Below the pieces are notes generated by a model. That model saw nothing but the letters and a program-made list of their open reading frames with translations. It made no database searches and was not told where the DNA came from. This document shows, in pieces, positions 1 through 9,401 of a stretch of 42,741 nt of DNA. The first letter of the stretch is position 1. Each line of letters starts with the position of its first letter. The stretch is from Candidatus Aminicenantota bacterium (GTDB lineage Bacteria; Acidobacteriota; Aminicenantia; UBA2199). A program made the position numbers and the translations under genes. The stretch is taken from NCBI GenBank assembly GCA_026393835.1, contig JAPKZK010000168.1, forward strand, positions 1 to 42,741. Reading direction: 5' to 3'.

Positions 1-432
1 CGGCTGATATAGTAGAAAAAAGGAGTGGTCCGGGCGTTTAAAGGATTCAATTAATAGTTCTAAGGGTTGGAATAGGAGCTCGAGGCATCGATCTATCGGC
101 AAAAAATGTGTTACCCATTCAAAATGAGAAAGAACCAAAAATATAAAGGAAATATCTATTCGACTTGAGGAATCATGTGAGTCTCCATATTAAACTTATA
201 TTCCATATAGCTTTTCTTATAAAAAAGACTCGACAACGCCTCCCGGTTTGTCTTAATAGAGGGTTTAAAATAAAAAAACGAAGGAGAATGGCTAAATGCT
301 TAAAGTCGAAGTGGGTTTAAGATTAAAAAAAGTACGGCTGACCCCCTCCCGGAGACTATGAAAATGTAGTCCGTGTTTGTCCGTGTTCGTCCGTGGCTAC
401 TTTATTTTCATGACAGATTAAAATATGGAAAA
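1..432. other. Intergenic stretch, no convincing gene
   Basis: AT-rich leader of the window with no open frame of useful length on either strand. A 21-codon plus-strand frame at 296-361 follows a GAAGGAG sequence but has no protein-like features. At about 369-403 there are three tandem near-copies of a 10-base unit (TCCGTGTTTG type), one of several period-9/10 repeats of this style in the window. No terminator hairpin with a U-run was found for the murJ gene that ends at 433. Confidence 0.5.
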
Positions 433-2040
433 TTATTTCCTCTTTGCCACGCGCCGGGATACCTTTGAGAACAGGTCCTTTAAGATTTTCGCTTCCTCTC
501 CACCCATCAACAGTGAAAGTGCGAATACGATTACCATATAAATAGAACCCATGATCCCAATAATTAAAGCGGCATGGATATGCTTTTCGGGATTAAGGGG
601 TAAACCGGGATAGCGAAACAGCAGCGAAACGATGATAACTCCCGCCAGCACCGCGGCCGATGCTTTGATCGTGGTAATAATGAAAGCACGAATTCTTAAC
701 TCTTCCTTTCGCCCATATGTGCGAATATAATCCAGCAGCATAATAAGAAAAATGAGCCAGAAACAAAACACCGAGGCCATCGCAATCCCCGGACCGCCCA
801 TTTTTCTCCGGCATATCTCGTATATTAAAAAGGATAGGGCCGTGCAAATAGAAGAAACCACCATGGGGCGAAGGGTGTTTTTCCTGGCATAGTAACCGTT
901 CACCAGTATCTGGAGGGCCGCAAAAGCAGGGACGGCAAATATCATGCGACGCAGCAACTCCGCGGTATAAATATTATTTTCCGGCGTAAAAGCGCCCCGG
1001 TAATATAATAACGTGATTACCGGCTGCGCCAGCAAAAAAATTCCCCCGGTCATGACAAATGAAAGAAATATCACCCCCCTCATGGTATGACTTAACGTAC
1101 TGGAAAACTCCCCGGTTTTCCCCAGTCGCCACAATTGGGAAAGGTAGGTAAGCGATACCTGGCCGGCCGCCTGCCCCACCAGCGCTATGGGAATTAACAT
1201 CACCGTACGACTGTAATTCAAGCAGGTAATGGTCCCCTCGGGTATCCCGCTTTTAGCGCCGAAAAAGCGGAGGTAAAACTGGTCTACTGTCAGGAGCGAA
1301 ACGCCGATCATTAGGGGTAAACTCAGCCGGATGAATTCCCGCAAATCAGCGGCTTTAAAATCAAAGGACAATTTGTAATCGATGGTTTTCCCGGCCAGCA
1401 GATAGCAGATAAAGAATGGTCCCAGGATAGCCCCCAGCAGGACGCCCACACTGAGCCCCCCGACGCCGATGACGCCGCCCAGGGCCACGCCGCCCAGGAT
1501 AATGCCCAGGTTATAGATAATGGGCCCCCAGGCATTGCCCCGGAAATCCCCCCGCGCCCGCAAAGTGGCATTAATCAACCCACCCACGATGAAAAATACC
1601 TGGGCCGGCAGTATGAGCCGGGTTAAACCGACCAATTGGTGAAATTTGGGCGCGTTGTTAGTGAATTGCGGGAATAACAGCGCCGAAAACCACGTCGCCA
1701 AAAACATCGAAACAATGGTAAATAGGATGATGATAATAGTTATGGGCGTGAATACGGCGGCAAAAACCTCCTGCCCTTGTTTGTCGATCCGGGGCGGGAC
1801 GTCGTCGTCGATATACTTTGACAGCATGGGGATGAGAACAATACTGAAAGCCCCTCCCGCCAGCATGTAGTTCAGCGCATCCGGGATAAGAAAAGAGGCA
1901 TTGTAAACATCCGTGATCTCCTGGGCGCCGAATCTCCAGGAAATCACCATCTCCCGGATCAACCCCAGGAAACGGCTGATAAAATACGCCCCCGCGATTA
2001 ATCCCGTACCGGCAATAATGTTCTTCATTTTGTCGGTCAT
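433..2040 (-). CDS. murJ: Lipid II flippase MurJ (MviN family)
   Basis: A polytopic inner-membrane protein of 535 residues, the usual length for MurJ, which flips undecaprenyl-linked peptidoglycan precursor from the cytoplasmic to the periplasmic face. The N-terminus (IAGTGLIAGAYFISRFLGLIRE) has the family's hallmark pattern of a first helix followed by S-R-x-x-G-x-x-R-E. The sequence then shows about fourteen hydrophobic segments, as expected for the MOP exporter fold, including the conserved NAxFLIPD-like loop near residues 47-53 (NASFLIPDALN). The ATG at 2040 has GGATGA just upstream. It is followed 79 bases upstream on the same strand by the creatininase gene, so the two could be cotranscribed, but they are unrelated in function. 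Assignment is by family motif and topology and is strong; there is no sign of truncation. Confidence 0.93.
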   Translation of the reverse strand: MTDKMKNIIAGTGLIAGAYFISRFLGLIREMVISWRFGAQEITDVYNASFLIPDALNYMLAGGAFSIVLIPMLSKYIDDDVPPRIDKQGQEVFAAVFTPITIIIILFTIVSMFLATWFSALLFPQFTNNAPKFHQLVGLTRLILPAQVFFIVGGLINATLRARGDFRGNAWGPIIYNLGIILGGVALGGVIGVGGLSVGVLLGAILGPFFICYLLAGKTIDYKLSFDFKAADLREFIRLSLPLMIGVSLLTVDQFYLRFFGAKSGIPEGTITCLNYSRTVMLIPIALVGQAAGQVSLTYLSQLWRLGKTGEFSSTLSHTMRGVIFLSFVMTGGIFLLAQPVITLLYYRGAFTPENNIYTAELLRRMIFAVPAFAALQILVNGYYARKNTLRPMVVSSICTALSFLIYEICRRKMGGPGIAMASVFCFWLIFLIMLLDYIRTYGRKEELRIRAFIITTIKASAAVLAGVIIVSLLFRYPGLPLNPEKHIHAALIIGIMGSIYMVIVFALSLLMGGEEAKILKDLFSKVSRRVAKRK

Positions 2041-2082
2041 ACCGTCATCCCATATCCGTTATTCCGTCCGTTCATTTGCATT

Positions 2083-2127
2083 CATCATTTATCATTTATC
2101 ATTTATCATTTATAATTCATCATTCAT
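2083..2127. repeat. Short heptamer tract (TCATTTA/TTCATCA type)
   Basis: About six imperfect copies of a 7-base unit, TCATTTA drifting into TTCATCA, lie between murJ and the creatininase gene. The last bases run into the 3' end of the creatininase frame and supply its TGA stop. The unit is the same family as the larger tract at 9269-9368. Confidence 0.7.
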
Positions 2128-2986
2128 TTTTTTTCCACTTTTCCATCATTTCCCATCGCTTGACTGCTTCAAGAAATACATCGGCAATATAATCCGCTTT
2201 TTTTTGCGTATACTCCCTGGCTTTTTTGACATCGAAATCCAGGTACCCGTCTCCTGCTTCCGGGTAGCGGGTGGTGGCCCAGGCCGGCAGAATGGAAAAC
2301 CCCGCATCGATACCCGCCCTGCCTACGTTGTCTTTACCCAGTTTCTCATACATTTCCTTATCCACCAGCGCGGGATTGTAGGCCATTACCAGGGCCGCCT
2401 CTTCCAGGTCGCCGTGGCCGGACTGCGTCGCTTTCCTTCCATAGACTTCATTGGCAATATTAAACGCCATCTTCCACCAATCCACGATCATAAAATGGGC
2501 GCCGGTTTCGTTAAAAACCCGTCCCATCGCCCTTTTGGCTGCTTCGGTATTGCCGCCGTGACCATTGATGATCAGGATATTCTTAAAACCCGTCCGGACC
2601 AGGTGTTTTAACACATCATAAATATACTCTTCCATGATCTCTTCCCTGACCGTAATGGAACCGGGGAAATTCGAAAGGCTCTGCCCCGTAAACCCGTGAT
2701 TGATGGACGGCGCAATCAGCGCATTGCATTTATCCCAGACCAACTCGGCCAGGTTATTGGGAATGAAATTATCCGCGCCGATGGCAACCGCGCCGTGGGA
2801 CTCGACGGTCCCGATGGGTAAAATAATCCTGTCGGTAATCCCCGGGACAATGGCGGCAAGCCTCATCCAGCAATACTCCTCCATATGATGGAACTTTAAA
2901 TCCTTCACTTTCTGCACCTGCGACAAAGAGGGTACAGCAAGACACAAAATGATTAAAATAGCCGGTATTACTTTAACCTTATTCAT
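2120..2986 (-). CDS. Secreted creatininase-family amidohydrolase
   Basis: Creatininase-family protein (288 residues from the chosen start). The family consists of metal-dependent amidohydrolases acting on cyclic or formamide-type amides; the substrate here cannot be read from sequence. The metal-binding landmarks are present: PIGTVESHG (Glu62 and His64), an Asp in GADN (72), NGHGGN (His143) and a GHGDLEEAA segment with Glu195 and Glu196. A hydrophobic N-terminal segment ending in SLSQ looks like a Sec signal peptide, so the enzyme is probably periplasmic, which is unusual for cytoplasmic relatives. An ATG four codons earlier (2998) is in frame, but GGAGG sits five bases before the ATG at 2986, so the shorter start is preferred. 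An extended -10 promoter lies just upstream. Confidence 0.88.
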   Translation of the reverse strand: MNKVKVIPAILIILCLAVPSLSQVQKVKDLKFHHMEEYCWMRLAAIVPGITDRIILPIGTVESHGAVAIGADNFIPNNLAELVWDKCNALIAPSINHGFTGQSLSNFPGSITVREEIMEEYIYDVLKHLVRTGFKNILIINGHGGNTEAAKRAMGRVFNETGAHFMIVDWWKMAFNIANEVYGRKATQSGHGDLEEAALVMAYNPALVDKEMYEKLGKDNVGRAGIDAGFSILPAWATTRYPEAGDGYLDFDVKKAREYTQKKADYIADVFLEAVKRWEMMEKWKKNE

Positions 2987-3010
2987 GGTTACCTCCATTT
3001 AATTCAGACC

Positions 3011-3022
3011 ATGATTATACCA
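3011..3022 (-). promoter_or_regulatory. Extended -10 promoter for the creatininase gene
   Basis: On the minus strand the sequence reads ATGGTATAAT (TATAAT at 3014-3019) about 28 bases before the start codon. The TG one base ahead of TATAAT is the extended -10 signature, and no good -35 box is seen. The same ATGGTATAAT precedes the small ORF at 17362. Confidence 0.5.
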
Positions 3023-3216
3023 TATTCCATGCCGGTTCCCTAAAGAATTTTTTTATCCCGAAATATAAATCGGGAACCCCCTAAACAGCATATACCCCGC
3101 GATTTAAGAGAAAAATGGGTCCGATTTATAAACCAGGGCGATTTTTTTCTCTATTCGTTATATAATAGAGAACATGAATAAAAAATCTAATAATTTAACT
3201 GGAAGGAGGCATTCAA

Positions 3217-4830
3217 ATGATAAATGGTTTTTTTAAAAAAATGAATTCTTACCGGGCTTTCCCGGTTTTAATGGCCGCTGCTGTCTTCTGCGGATTATTA
3301 ACCCCCGTGACCGCTTCCGGCAGCGGCGCCGAACAGGATACCATAACCCACAAAATCTCCGTGGATGTAATGCTGGTACCCATTTTCGTAATAAGCCCGG
3401 AAGGGGATCCTGTCTTTGACCTGAAAAAAGAAGATTTCGAACTCTATGCCAACGGAACCCCGATTGAAATCTCTGAATTTGTGCAATTCAATTTTGAAAA
3501 CCGGCAAGAGGTCAGTGAAGAAGTGATGGTTAAAGCCCAGGCAGTAGAAGTTAAACAACCGGAGCGGGCCATATTTATCGTTATCGATTCTGTTTTTAAC
3601 AGCTTTTTCGGCTACCGGCGCGGCAAGGAGATTGCCTGCGACATCATCAAAAACGGCTCGCCGGGGGATATGTTTATCGTCATGGAAAACAGGGCCGGCG
3701 GCGGACTCCGGCACATTGCCGGACCGGATGAAAACAAAGAAAATATCATCAAGGAAATCGATAAACTGAAATTACCCTCGGGCAATTGGGACAGGAATTT
3801 GAATCTAACCAGGGAATGGAATATCCTGGCCGATACCAATTTCTACGATCCCGCGGAAATATCCTCGGGACTTGAAAATCTTGTCAATAAGAACCGGTTT
3901 ATGGAACAAAATGCCTATAAAAACCAGGCCCACCATTTCAGCGATTTTCTTGTCCAATTCAAGTATGCCCTTAAGACCATTACCCGGCCCAAGGTTGTTT
4001 TTTTAATCTCCGAAGGAATAGACAAAGCCGCTTTTAGAATCCTTCAAGAACCCGAACAAGTCGCTGAATACGATAAATCGACCTCTGCCTTAACCAGGGA
4101 AGAAGAAAGGGTGGACAAAAGAAAAGATTTCCAGGACCCGCGGCTATTTAAAGACCTCCAGCAGGTGGTAAAAGCCATGAACGAAGGGGGCAGCGTTCTC
4201 TATACCATTAACCCCGGGCGCATCCGCGAGGATGAAGAAGCCTCGGGTGAGATGAGTTTGCGCTTCCTGGCCCATGAAAGCGGCGGCCAGTACATTGCCG
4301 GCGTCGATACCAGGAAAATCATCAAGAAGGTCAAAACCACTACCGCCGCCTACTACGAACTGGCTTTTGCCCCGACGCCGGAAATGCGCACAGATATCAA
4401 TATCGAAGTAAAATGCAAACGGCCGGGCCTCAAAGTGAACTCCTTCAAGAAAACCGAACGGACCAAACCGTATTACCGCATGGATATAGTTGAAAAGAAA
4501 CTGTTTGCCCTCAACACCGTGACCGGCGGTAGTTGGAGCCGCATCGTGGGAAAAGTAGTTAGAATAAAATATCGCAGTCTCAGGGACGAAAAACAGGGCA
4601 GTGAAATTATTTCCCTGCTGGAAATACCGCTGCCGCCAAAAATGAAAGACCGTGAACTGGATCTGTTTTACGTTCAAATCGATCCGCAAACCGGGAAAGC
4701 CAATATCGAACTACTCACCCAAACCCTGAAGGACCGGGCCAATATCATTGTCAGGAAAAGAGAAAATAAAAAAGATTTTTTTGTCATCATCGAACCCGTA
4801 TTTACCTATTGCGTTTACAACCAGGTATAA
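3217..4830 (+). CDS. VWFA-related (Acidobacterial-type) domain protein
   Basis: Exported 537-residue protein with an N-terminal signal segment (residues about 12-35). Residues 48-85 match the pattern of the VWFA-related Acidobacterial family: a beta strand, then VFDLKKEDFELYANG, a segment typical of that family. The von Willebrand A-like core follows (IFIVIDSVFNSFFG, later VVFLISEGID and GGSVLYTINPG). The classic MIDAS motif DxSxS is not kept (it reads DSVFN), so metal binding is doubtful. The start is supported by GGAAGGAGG upstream and a TATAAT at 3161-3166. It opens a plus-strand run of envelope genes with two GWxTD proteins and a TPR protein, an association that suggests a common surface or secretion-related role, as yet unknown. 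Confidence 0.8.
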   Translation: MINGFFKKMNSYRAFPVLMAAAVFCGLLTPVTASGSGAEQDTITHKISVDVMLVPIFVISPEGDPVFDLKKEDFELYANGTPIEISEFVQFNFENRQEVSEEVMVKAQAVEVKQPERAIFIVIDSVFNSFFGYRRGKEIACDIIKNGSPGDMFIVMENRAGGGLRHIAGPDENKENIIKEIDKLKLPSGNWDRNLNLTREWNILADTNFYDPAEISSGLENLVNKNRFMEQNAYKNQAHHFSDFLVQFKYALKTITRPKVVFLISEGIDKAAFRILQEPEQVAEYDKSTSALTREEERVDKRKDFQDPRLFKDLQQVVKAMNEGGSVLYTINPGRIREDEEASGEMSLRFLAHESGGQYIAGVDTRKIIKKVKTTTAAYYELAFAPTPEMRTDINIEVKCKRPGLKVNSFKKTERTKPYYRMDIVEKKLFALNTVTGGSWSRIVGKVVRIKYRSLRDEKQGSEIISLLEIPLPPKMKDRELDLFYVQIDPQTGKANIELLTQTLKDRANIIVRKRENKKDFFVIIEPVFTYCVYNQV

Positions 4831-4858
4831 GGGATTTAAAATGCTGCTATTATCTTAA

Positions 4859-4887
4859 TTGAAAAGATTCAGCGGATATGTTAAAAT
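4859..4887 (+). promoter_or_regulatory. Sigma-70 promoter ahead of the first GWxTD gene
   Basis: TTGAAA (4859-4864), a 17-base spacer, and TAAAAT (4882-4887), ending 21 bases before the start codon at 4909. This indicates that the GWxTD genes can be transcribed independently of the VWFA gene. Confidence 0.65.
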
Positions 4888-4908
4888 GGTCTTTTACGAG
4901 GATTAACC

Positions 4909-6996
4909 ATGAAAAATAAAAAAGTATTACACTTCAGTATTTTTAGCCTTTTGTTTCTCTGTATCGGCCTACAGTTGAAAAGCGAAGTTAAAGTTTCCCA
5001 GTTGGCCCACATTTACCGGAAATGGTTGCAAGAGGAGGCGGCTTATATTATCACCTCCAGCGAACGTAAAGTATTCCTGCAGTTGGATACCGACAGGGAA
5101 AGAGATATGTTTATCGAAACCTTCTGGAAGCAGAGAGACCCCAACCCCAATACAGTAGAGAATGAATATAAGATAGAGCATATCCGGCGCTTAAAGTATG
5201 CCAATGAAACGCTGGGCCGCGGGTCGCCCTCTCCCGGGTGGCGAACCGACATGGGGCGTATTTATATCATCCTGGGCGAACCCAAAACCATTGAACGGTA
5301 TGAAAATATGACCGAGGTTTATCCCACCATCGTCTGGTTTTTTCAGGGTTTTGGGAAATACGGGCTGCCCGATGCCTTTAGCGTTGTTTTTTTTAAACCG
5401 GAGGGCTCGGGCGATTATGTAATATACAGCCCCTTGATCCACGGACCCCAGAAGTTACTGGTCAATTACATGGGTGATGTGAATGATTATGTGCAGGCCT
5501 ATAATGAAATGTCCCGCGTTAATCCGAACCTGGCAAGGGTCTCCATCTCCCTGTTGGAAGGCGACGATAGCATCGGCGTGAGGCCTTCGATTGCTTCCGA
5601 TCTGCTGGTCCAAAAGCAAATACCCGAAGTCCCTGCCAAAGCAGTCAATGACGAATATGCCGCCAAACTCTTAAAATATAAAGCATATATCGACGTGGAA
5701 TACTCGGTCAACTATATCCCCAACAGTTCCCTGATACGTGTAATCCGGGGGAACTCCGACTTCTTTTTCGTCCATTACCTTATCGAACCCCAAAAACTCA
5801 GCCTGGAACAATATGACAAGGATTTCTTCGCCAACCTCGAAATTAACGGCAGCGCCCTGGACGCCAACGACCGGATAGTCTATGAATTTACAAAAACCGC
5901 CCCCATTAAACTCCAGGCAGACCAGGTGGAGAAAATCAAGGATAAACTTTTCAGTTTCCAGGATATGTTCCCCCTGATCGAGGGAAAGTATAAAATCTAC
6001 ATACTGGTACGGAATTCGGTTTCCAAGGAATTCACTTCCATAGAAAAAGAAGTCGTCATTCCCGCCGTCTCCAAAATAATGGAGCAGCCCTGGATAAGCG
6101 AGTTGATCCTGGCCAATACCGCAAAAAGAGACCCCAAATACAGTAACAGCGAAAAATCCTTCCTGTTCAACGGCGTCCAACTCCTGCCATCGCCGCGAAA
6201 CGATTTCATCGCCAGCGATACGTTGTACGTCTATTTCCAACTGTCCGGGCTAACCCCGGAGCAGCTTGAAAAAGGGCATATCATATATACATTATATAAA
6301 GATGACCAACCCATTAAAACAACCAGGAAGAACCTGGAAAACTACACAGATAAAACCGGTATATTGGAGGAGTTTTCCCTGGCGGGTTACACCGCCGCCT
6401 ATTATAATTTAAGGGCCTCCGTGTACGGAAACGAGACCCAGTCCCTGGTAATGGGGGAAGAGAGTTTTTATATTAGTCCCGTGGGATATTTACCCCGTCC
6501 CTGGGTGGTATCGCTGTCGTCCCCGGCCGACAGCCCCGATAACTTAAATAAACTGGGCATCCAGTATGCCAACTGCAATGAAGATGAAAAGTCCCTGGAT
6601 TACCTGAGAAGGGCTTATAACCTCAATCCCACCTCCCCCACCCTGGCAGCGGATTACTGCCGTATTTTAAATAAGCTCAAAATGTATCAAAAAGTGTTGG
6701 ATGTAGGGGCGCCCTTTATGCAATCGGATCAAAAACAGGAATTCTATGCATTGCTGGGCCTTGCTTCACAATCCCTGGGTCAATATGAACAGGCCGTTAG
6801 CTATTTCAAAGATTATCTCGCTTACCATGGGACAAATTTAAGAATTCTAAATGCCATCGGTATCTGTTATCAACAGTTGGGCAATATCGATGAAGCCCTC
6901 GTGGCCTGGGAAAAATCCCTGGAAATCTTCCCCAATCAACCCGAACTAAAAACTTACGTGGAATCTTTGAAAAAGAGTAAGACCAAAAGCAAGTAA
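4909..6996 (+). CDS. GWxTD domain protein with C-terminal TPR repeats
   Basis: A 695-residue exported protein. After a signal-type hydrophobic segment (about 8-23), residues 30-170 form a GWxTD domain: the motif GWRTD is at 110-114, preceded by TFWKQRDPNP and followed by MGRIYIILGEP, all typical of this family, whose biochemical role is unknown. The middle part (about 200-520) is a beta-rich region. Residues about 545-690 hold three to four TPR-like helical pairs (for example YYQ-type QQLGNIDEALVAWEKSLEIFP). The gene starts at an ATG preceded by GAGGATTAACC. Its first 120 residues align position for position with the next gene, GWxTD at the same residue number, so the two are paralogs. Likely periplasmic, acting with its neighbours. 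Confidence 0.85.
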   Translation: MKNKKVLHFSIFSLLFLCIGLQLKSEVKVSQLAHIYRKWLQEEAAYIITSSERKVFLQLDTDRERDMFIETFWKQRDPNPNTVENEYKIEHIRRLKYANETLGRGSPSPGWRTDMGRIYIILGEPKTIERYENMTEVYPTIVWFFQGFGKYGLPDAFSVVFFKPEGSGDYVIYSPLIHGPQKLLVNYMGDVNDYVQAYNEMSRVNPNLARVSISLLEGDDSIGVRPSIASDLLVQKQIPEVPAKAVNDEYAAKLLKYKAYIDVEYSVNYIPNSSLIRVIRGNSDFFFVHYLIEPQKLSLEQYDKDFFANLEINGSALDANDRIVYEFTKTAPIKLQADQVEKIKDKLFSFQDMFPLIEGKYKIYILVRNSVSKEFTSIEKEVVIPAVSKIMEQPWISELILANTAKRDPKYSNSEKSFLFNGVQLLPSPRNDFIASDTLYVYFQLSGLTPEQLEKGHIIYTLYKDDQPIKTTRKNLENYTDKTGILEEFSLAGYTAAYYNLRASVYGNETQSLVMGEESFYISPVGYLPRPWVVSLSSPADSPDNLNKLGIQYANCNEDEKSLDYLRRAYNLNPTSPTLAADYCRILNKLKMYQKVLDVGAPFMQSDQKQEFYALLGLASQSLGQYEQAVSYFKDYLAYHGTNLRILNAIGICYQQLGNIDEALVAWEKSLEIFPNQPELKTYVESLKKSKTKSK

Positions 6997-7030
6997 TGAA
7001 AATAAGAAACAATAAAAAAGGAGCCGAAAC

Positions 7031-7978
7031 ATGAATAAAAAATATATAATAATGTTTTTGGCGATGCTGCTCGTTCCTTTCCTCTTCGGTTTTTGCAGCC
7101 GGAAATTCCAATACGATTCCACCAGGGACCTGACATTGAATGCAAAGGACTTTATTTCAAAAGTAAGGTATCTCATTACCAGGGTTGAAAAAAAACAATT
7201 TCACAGTCTGACCACCGATCAAGAGAGGAGCGACTTTATCGAAAATTTCTGGAAAAAAAGAGACCCGGACCCCGCCACCGAGGAAAATGAATTTAAAGAC
7301 GAGTATTTCAAACGGATCGAAGAGGCCAATCACCTTTTCAAAGGAGATTCCAGCCCGGGTTGGTTGACGGACCGGGGGCGAATTTATATATTGCTGGGTC
7401 CCCCGGACATGCGCCGCTTCCGCCCCGGGGAAATCAATTCCCTGGGTAGTATGAAAACCGGGTATGAAATGCCCCATGAGATATGGTATTACGGTTTTTA
7501 CCCCATCATATTTATCGACCAACTGGAAAACGGCAGTTTCATATTGTCCCCCCTGGGCGCCGAGCATTTAGCCACCATATTAAGAACCGGCATGAGCTTA
7601 AAACCCACGGTAGCCAAAGGCGGCAAGATACCCCTCGATTTTAACGCCCACGTCAATTATGGAGAAAATGGGCAGGCCAACCTCCAGGTTAAGGTCCCAT
7701 ACAAAAATATCCTGTTCCAGGAAAACACCAATAACAAAGGCCGTTTCACCACCGTCCTTACCTTGCACACGATTGTTTTCGGTTCCCACGGTAAGAAAGT
7801 TCAAGAGTTCTCTAACGACTATCCCCTTTCCTTGACGGAAGAAGAGTTGAAGACCCGGGACGAATACGTCATCGATGTCCCTCTCACGCTGGCGGCCGGG
7901 GAATATGAAATCCAAATCACCCTGGAAAGCAAGGCGGATGATCTTCGGACCAAAAAGAGCGCCAAAATCAAAATATGA
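7031..7978 (+). CDS. GWxTD domain protein, short paralog
   Basis: A 315-residue exported protein that keeps the GWxTD domain of the preceding gene without its TPR tail. GWLTD is at residues 110-114, with NFWKKRDPDP ahead and RGRIYILLGPPD after. The N-terminus is hydrophobic and ends FGFC at Cys22, an imperfect lipobox (Phe at -1), so lipoprotein anchoring is possible but uncertain. The C-terminal half (about 180-315) is beta-rich, ending in an Ig-like strand pattern. AAAGGAG lies seven bases before the ATG, and the 34-base gap to the previous gene suggests one transcript. Duplication of the GWxTD gene within one operon is the main point of note. Confidence 0.84.
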   Translation: MNKKYIIMFLAMLLVPFLFGFCSRKFQYDSTRDLTLNAKDFISKVRYLITRVEKKQFHSLTTDQERSDFIENFWKKRDPDPATEENEFKDEYFKRIEEANHLFKGDSSPGWLTDRGRIYILLGPPDMRRFRPGEINSLGSMKTGYEMPHEIWYYGFYPIIFIDQLENGSFILSPLGAEHLATILRTGMSLKPTVAKGGKIPLDFNAHVNYGENGQANLQVKVPYKNILFQENTNNKGRFTTVLTLHTIVFGSHGKKVQEFSNDYPLSLTEEELKTRDEYVIDVPLTLAAGEYEIQITLESKADDLRTKKSAKIKI

Positions 7979-7983
7979 AATTT

Positions 7984-8012
7984 AAGAGCCCACGGAACAC
8001 ACGGAACACAGC
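7984..8012. repeat. Period-9 CACGGAACA repeat
   Basis: Two exact tandem copies of CACGGAACA plus a third diverged copy. It belongs to the same style of A-C-rich or G-T-rich period-9/10 intergenic repeats seen at 369, 16558, 21491 and 37732. Confidence 0.6.
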
Positions 8013-8091
8013 GAAAAAATACGAGATTCGCAGAGACAATTTTATATATAATATATGATAGGATATAATAAGAAGGAATAAGGAGTAAAAA

Positions 8092-9087
8092 ATGAAAAGA
8101 GGAAAAATGTTTAGCGTCGTGATTGCGGTGATAGTCGTTTTCGGCTTTACCGCTTCTTTGCTCCATGCGCAGTCAGGTTACGGAAAAGGTCGGCTGCAAG
8201 GGAAAGTCATTTTTGCGGATACCAAGCAGCCTGCGGCCAACGTCGATATTTTGATCCAGTTCACCCTGGATGCCAACCTGAAGTTTGAAACCAAGAGCAA
8301 TAAGAATGGGGAATGGGGATTCATCGGCCTGGGTACCGGTGAATGGCGAATCACAGCATCATTAACCGGTTATCTCCCCGACAAGAAGGCCTTAAGAGTG
8401 AGCCAGTTCGAGAACAACCCTTTCTTAAATTTAACCCTGGAAAAAATAACCGAGGCTGATCTTCAAGTCGACACTACCTCTCTTCTCGGACAGGGAAACA
8501 AATTTTACGATGAAGGGAAATACGAGGAAGCCATAACTGCTTTTACGGGATTTCGAGAGAAAACTCCTGAATTCATCGAAGTTTGCATCAATATCGGGAA
8601 CTGTTTGATGAAGATAGAAAAGTATGACGAGGCCATTGCCCAGTACAATAAATTCCTGGAAGCTGCGCAGTTAAAAAATGAAAAAATCGAATTGCAAGCC
8701 CAGGCCCTGGCTGCCATCGGGGAAATTTATGTCAAACAGGAAAATATGGAAAAAGCCCAGGGATTTTTTATGAAATCCATCGAGTTAAACCCAAAGGACG
8801 AAATCCTGGCTTATAATGTAGCTGAGATTTTCTTCAGCAACAATAAAAACGAAGAAGCTGCCAAATATTACCTGGTGGCTTCCCAGATCAAACCCCAATG
8901 GGGAACTCCCTATTTAAAATTAGGCTATGTTTATTTAAACCTGGGGGAGATTCCAAAGGCCATCGAATATTTTAATAAATTCTTGCAGGTAGACCCTGAG
9001 AACCCGGAAGTGCCCAATATCAAAGAAGTGCTCAACGGTCTGAAGGAAGGCGAAGGCGCAGCAGGGGCCGGCGAAGGAGAAAATTAA
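8092..9087 (+). CDS. Carboxypeptidase-regulatory-like domain plus TPR protein
   Basis: A 331-residue exported protein. Residues 1-27 are a signal peptide (hydrophobic core ending LLHAQ). Residues about 33-122 form a carboxypeptidase-regulatory-like beta-sandwich (GRLQGKVIFADTKQPAANV, then a GEWRITASLTGY turn). Residues about 130-318 contain five or so TPR units (for example KFYDEGKYEEAITAFTGF and LKLGYVYLNLGEIPKAIEYF). The C-terminus is Gly/Glu-rich (EGEGAAGAGEGEN). AAGGAG is six bases before the ATG, and two TATAAT-like boxes lie at 8047 and 8064. It ends the plus-strand envelope cassette. The domain pairing suggests a periplasmic scaffold that binds other proteins; no enzymatic residues are seen. 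Confidence 0.83.
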   Translation: MKRGKMFSVVIAVIVVFGFTASLLHAQSGYGKGRLQGKVIFADTKQPAANVDILIQFTLDANLKFETKSNKNGEWGFIGLGTGEWRITASLTGYLPDKKALRVSQFENNPFLNLTLEKITEADLQVDTTSLLGQGNKFYDEGKYEEAITAFTGFREKTPEFIEVCINIGNCLMKIEKYDEAIAQYNKFLEAAQLKNEKIELQAQALAAIGEIYVKQENMEKAQGFFMKSIELNPKDEILAYNVAEIFFSNNKNEEAAKYYLVASQIKPQWGTPYLKLGYVYLNLGEIPKAIEYFNKFLQVDPENPEVPNIKEVLNGLKEGEGAAGAGEGEN

Positions 9088-9108
9088 GTTCTCCAACCAA
9101 GGTAATTA

Positions 9109-9153
9109 ATTGTAGGGAACAGGCAATGCCTGTTCCCTACTAATTTACGCCCT
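9109..9153. repeat. Dispersed palindromic repeat, copy 1
   Basis: Perfect 14-base inverted arms, GTAGGGAACAGGCA (9112-9125) and its complement (9127-9140), around one central base. Homology with the copy inside the MITE at 39.4 kb, in opposite orientation, continues beyond the arm into a TAATTTACGCCC flank, so the repeated unit is about 45 bases and asymmetric. Confidence 0.8.
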
Positions 9154-9267
9154 GCGCAACGGGCAGGCGTTGCTTAAACCCGCCGCCTGCCGGCCACCGG
9201 CCACCGCCCCCATCACGCATCATGTGTGTCGATGTTTTTTCATTGACAATTGACAATTATCCCCATA

Positions 9268-9368
<101 letters not shown>

Positions 9369-9401
9369 CGCCAATGGCATGGTTAATTGCTAATTTAAGG
9401 C

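Noticed and set aside
296..361. 21-codon plus-strand ORF with GAAGGAG upstream
   Set aside because: No recognisable protein character and no neighbouring gene to support it.
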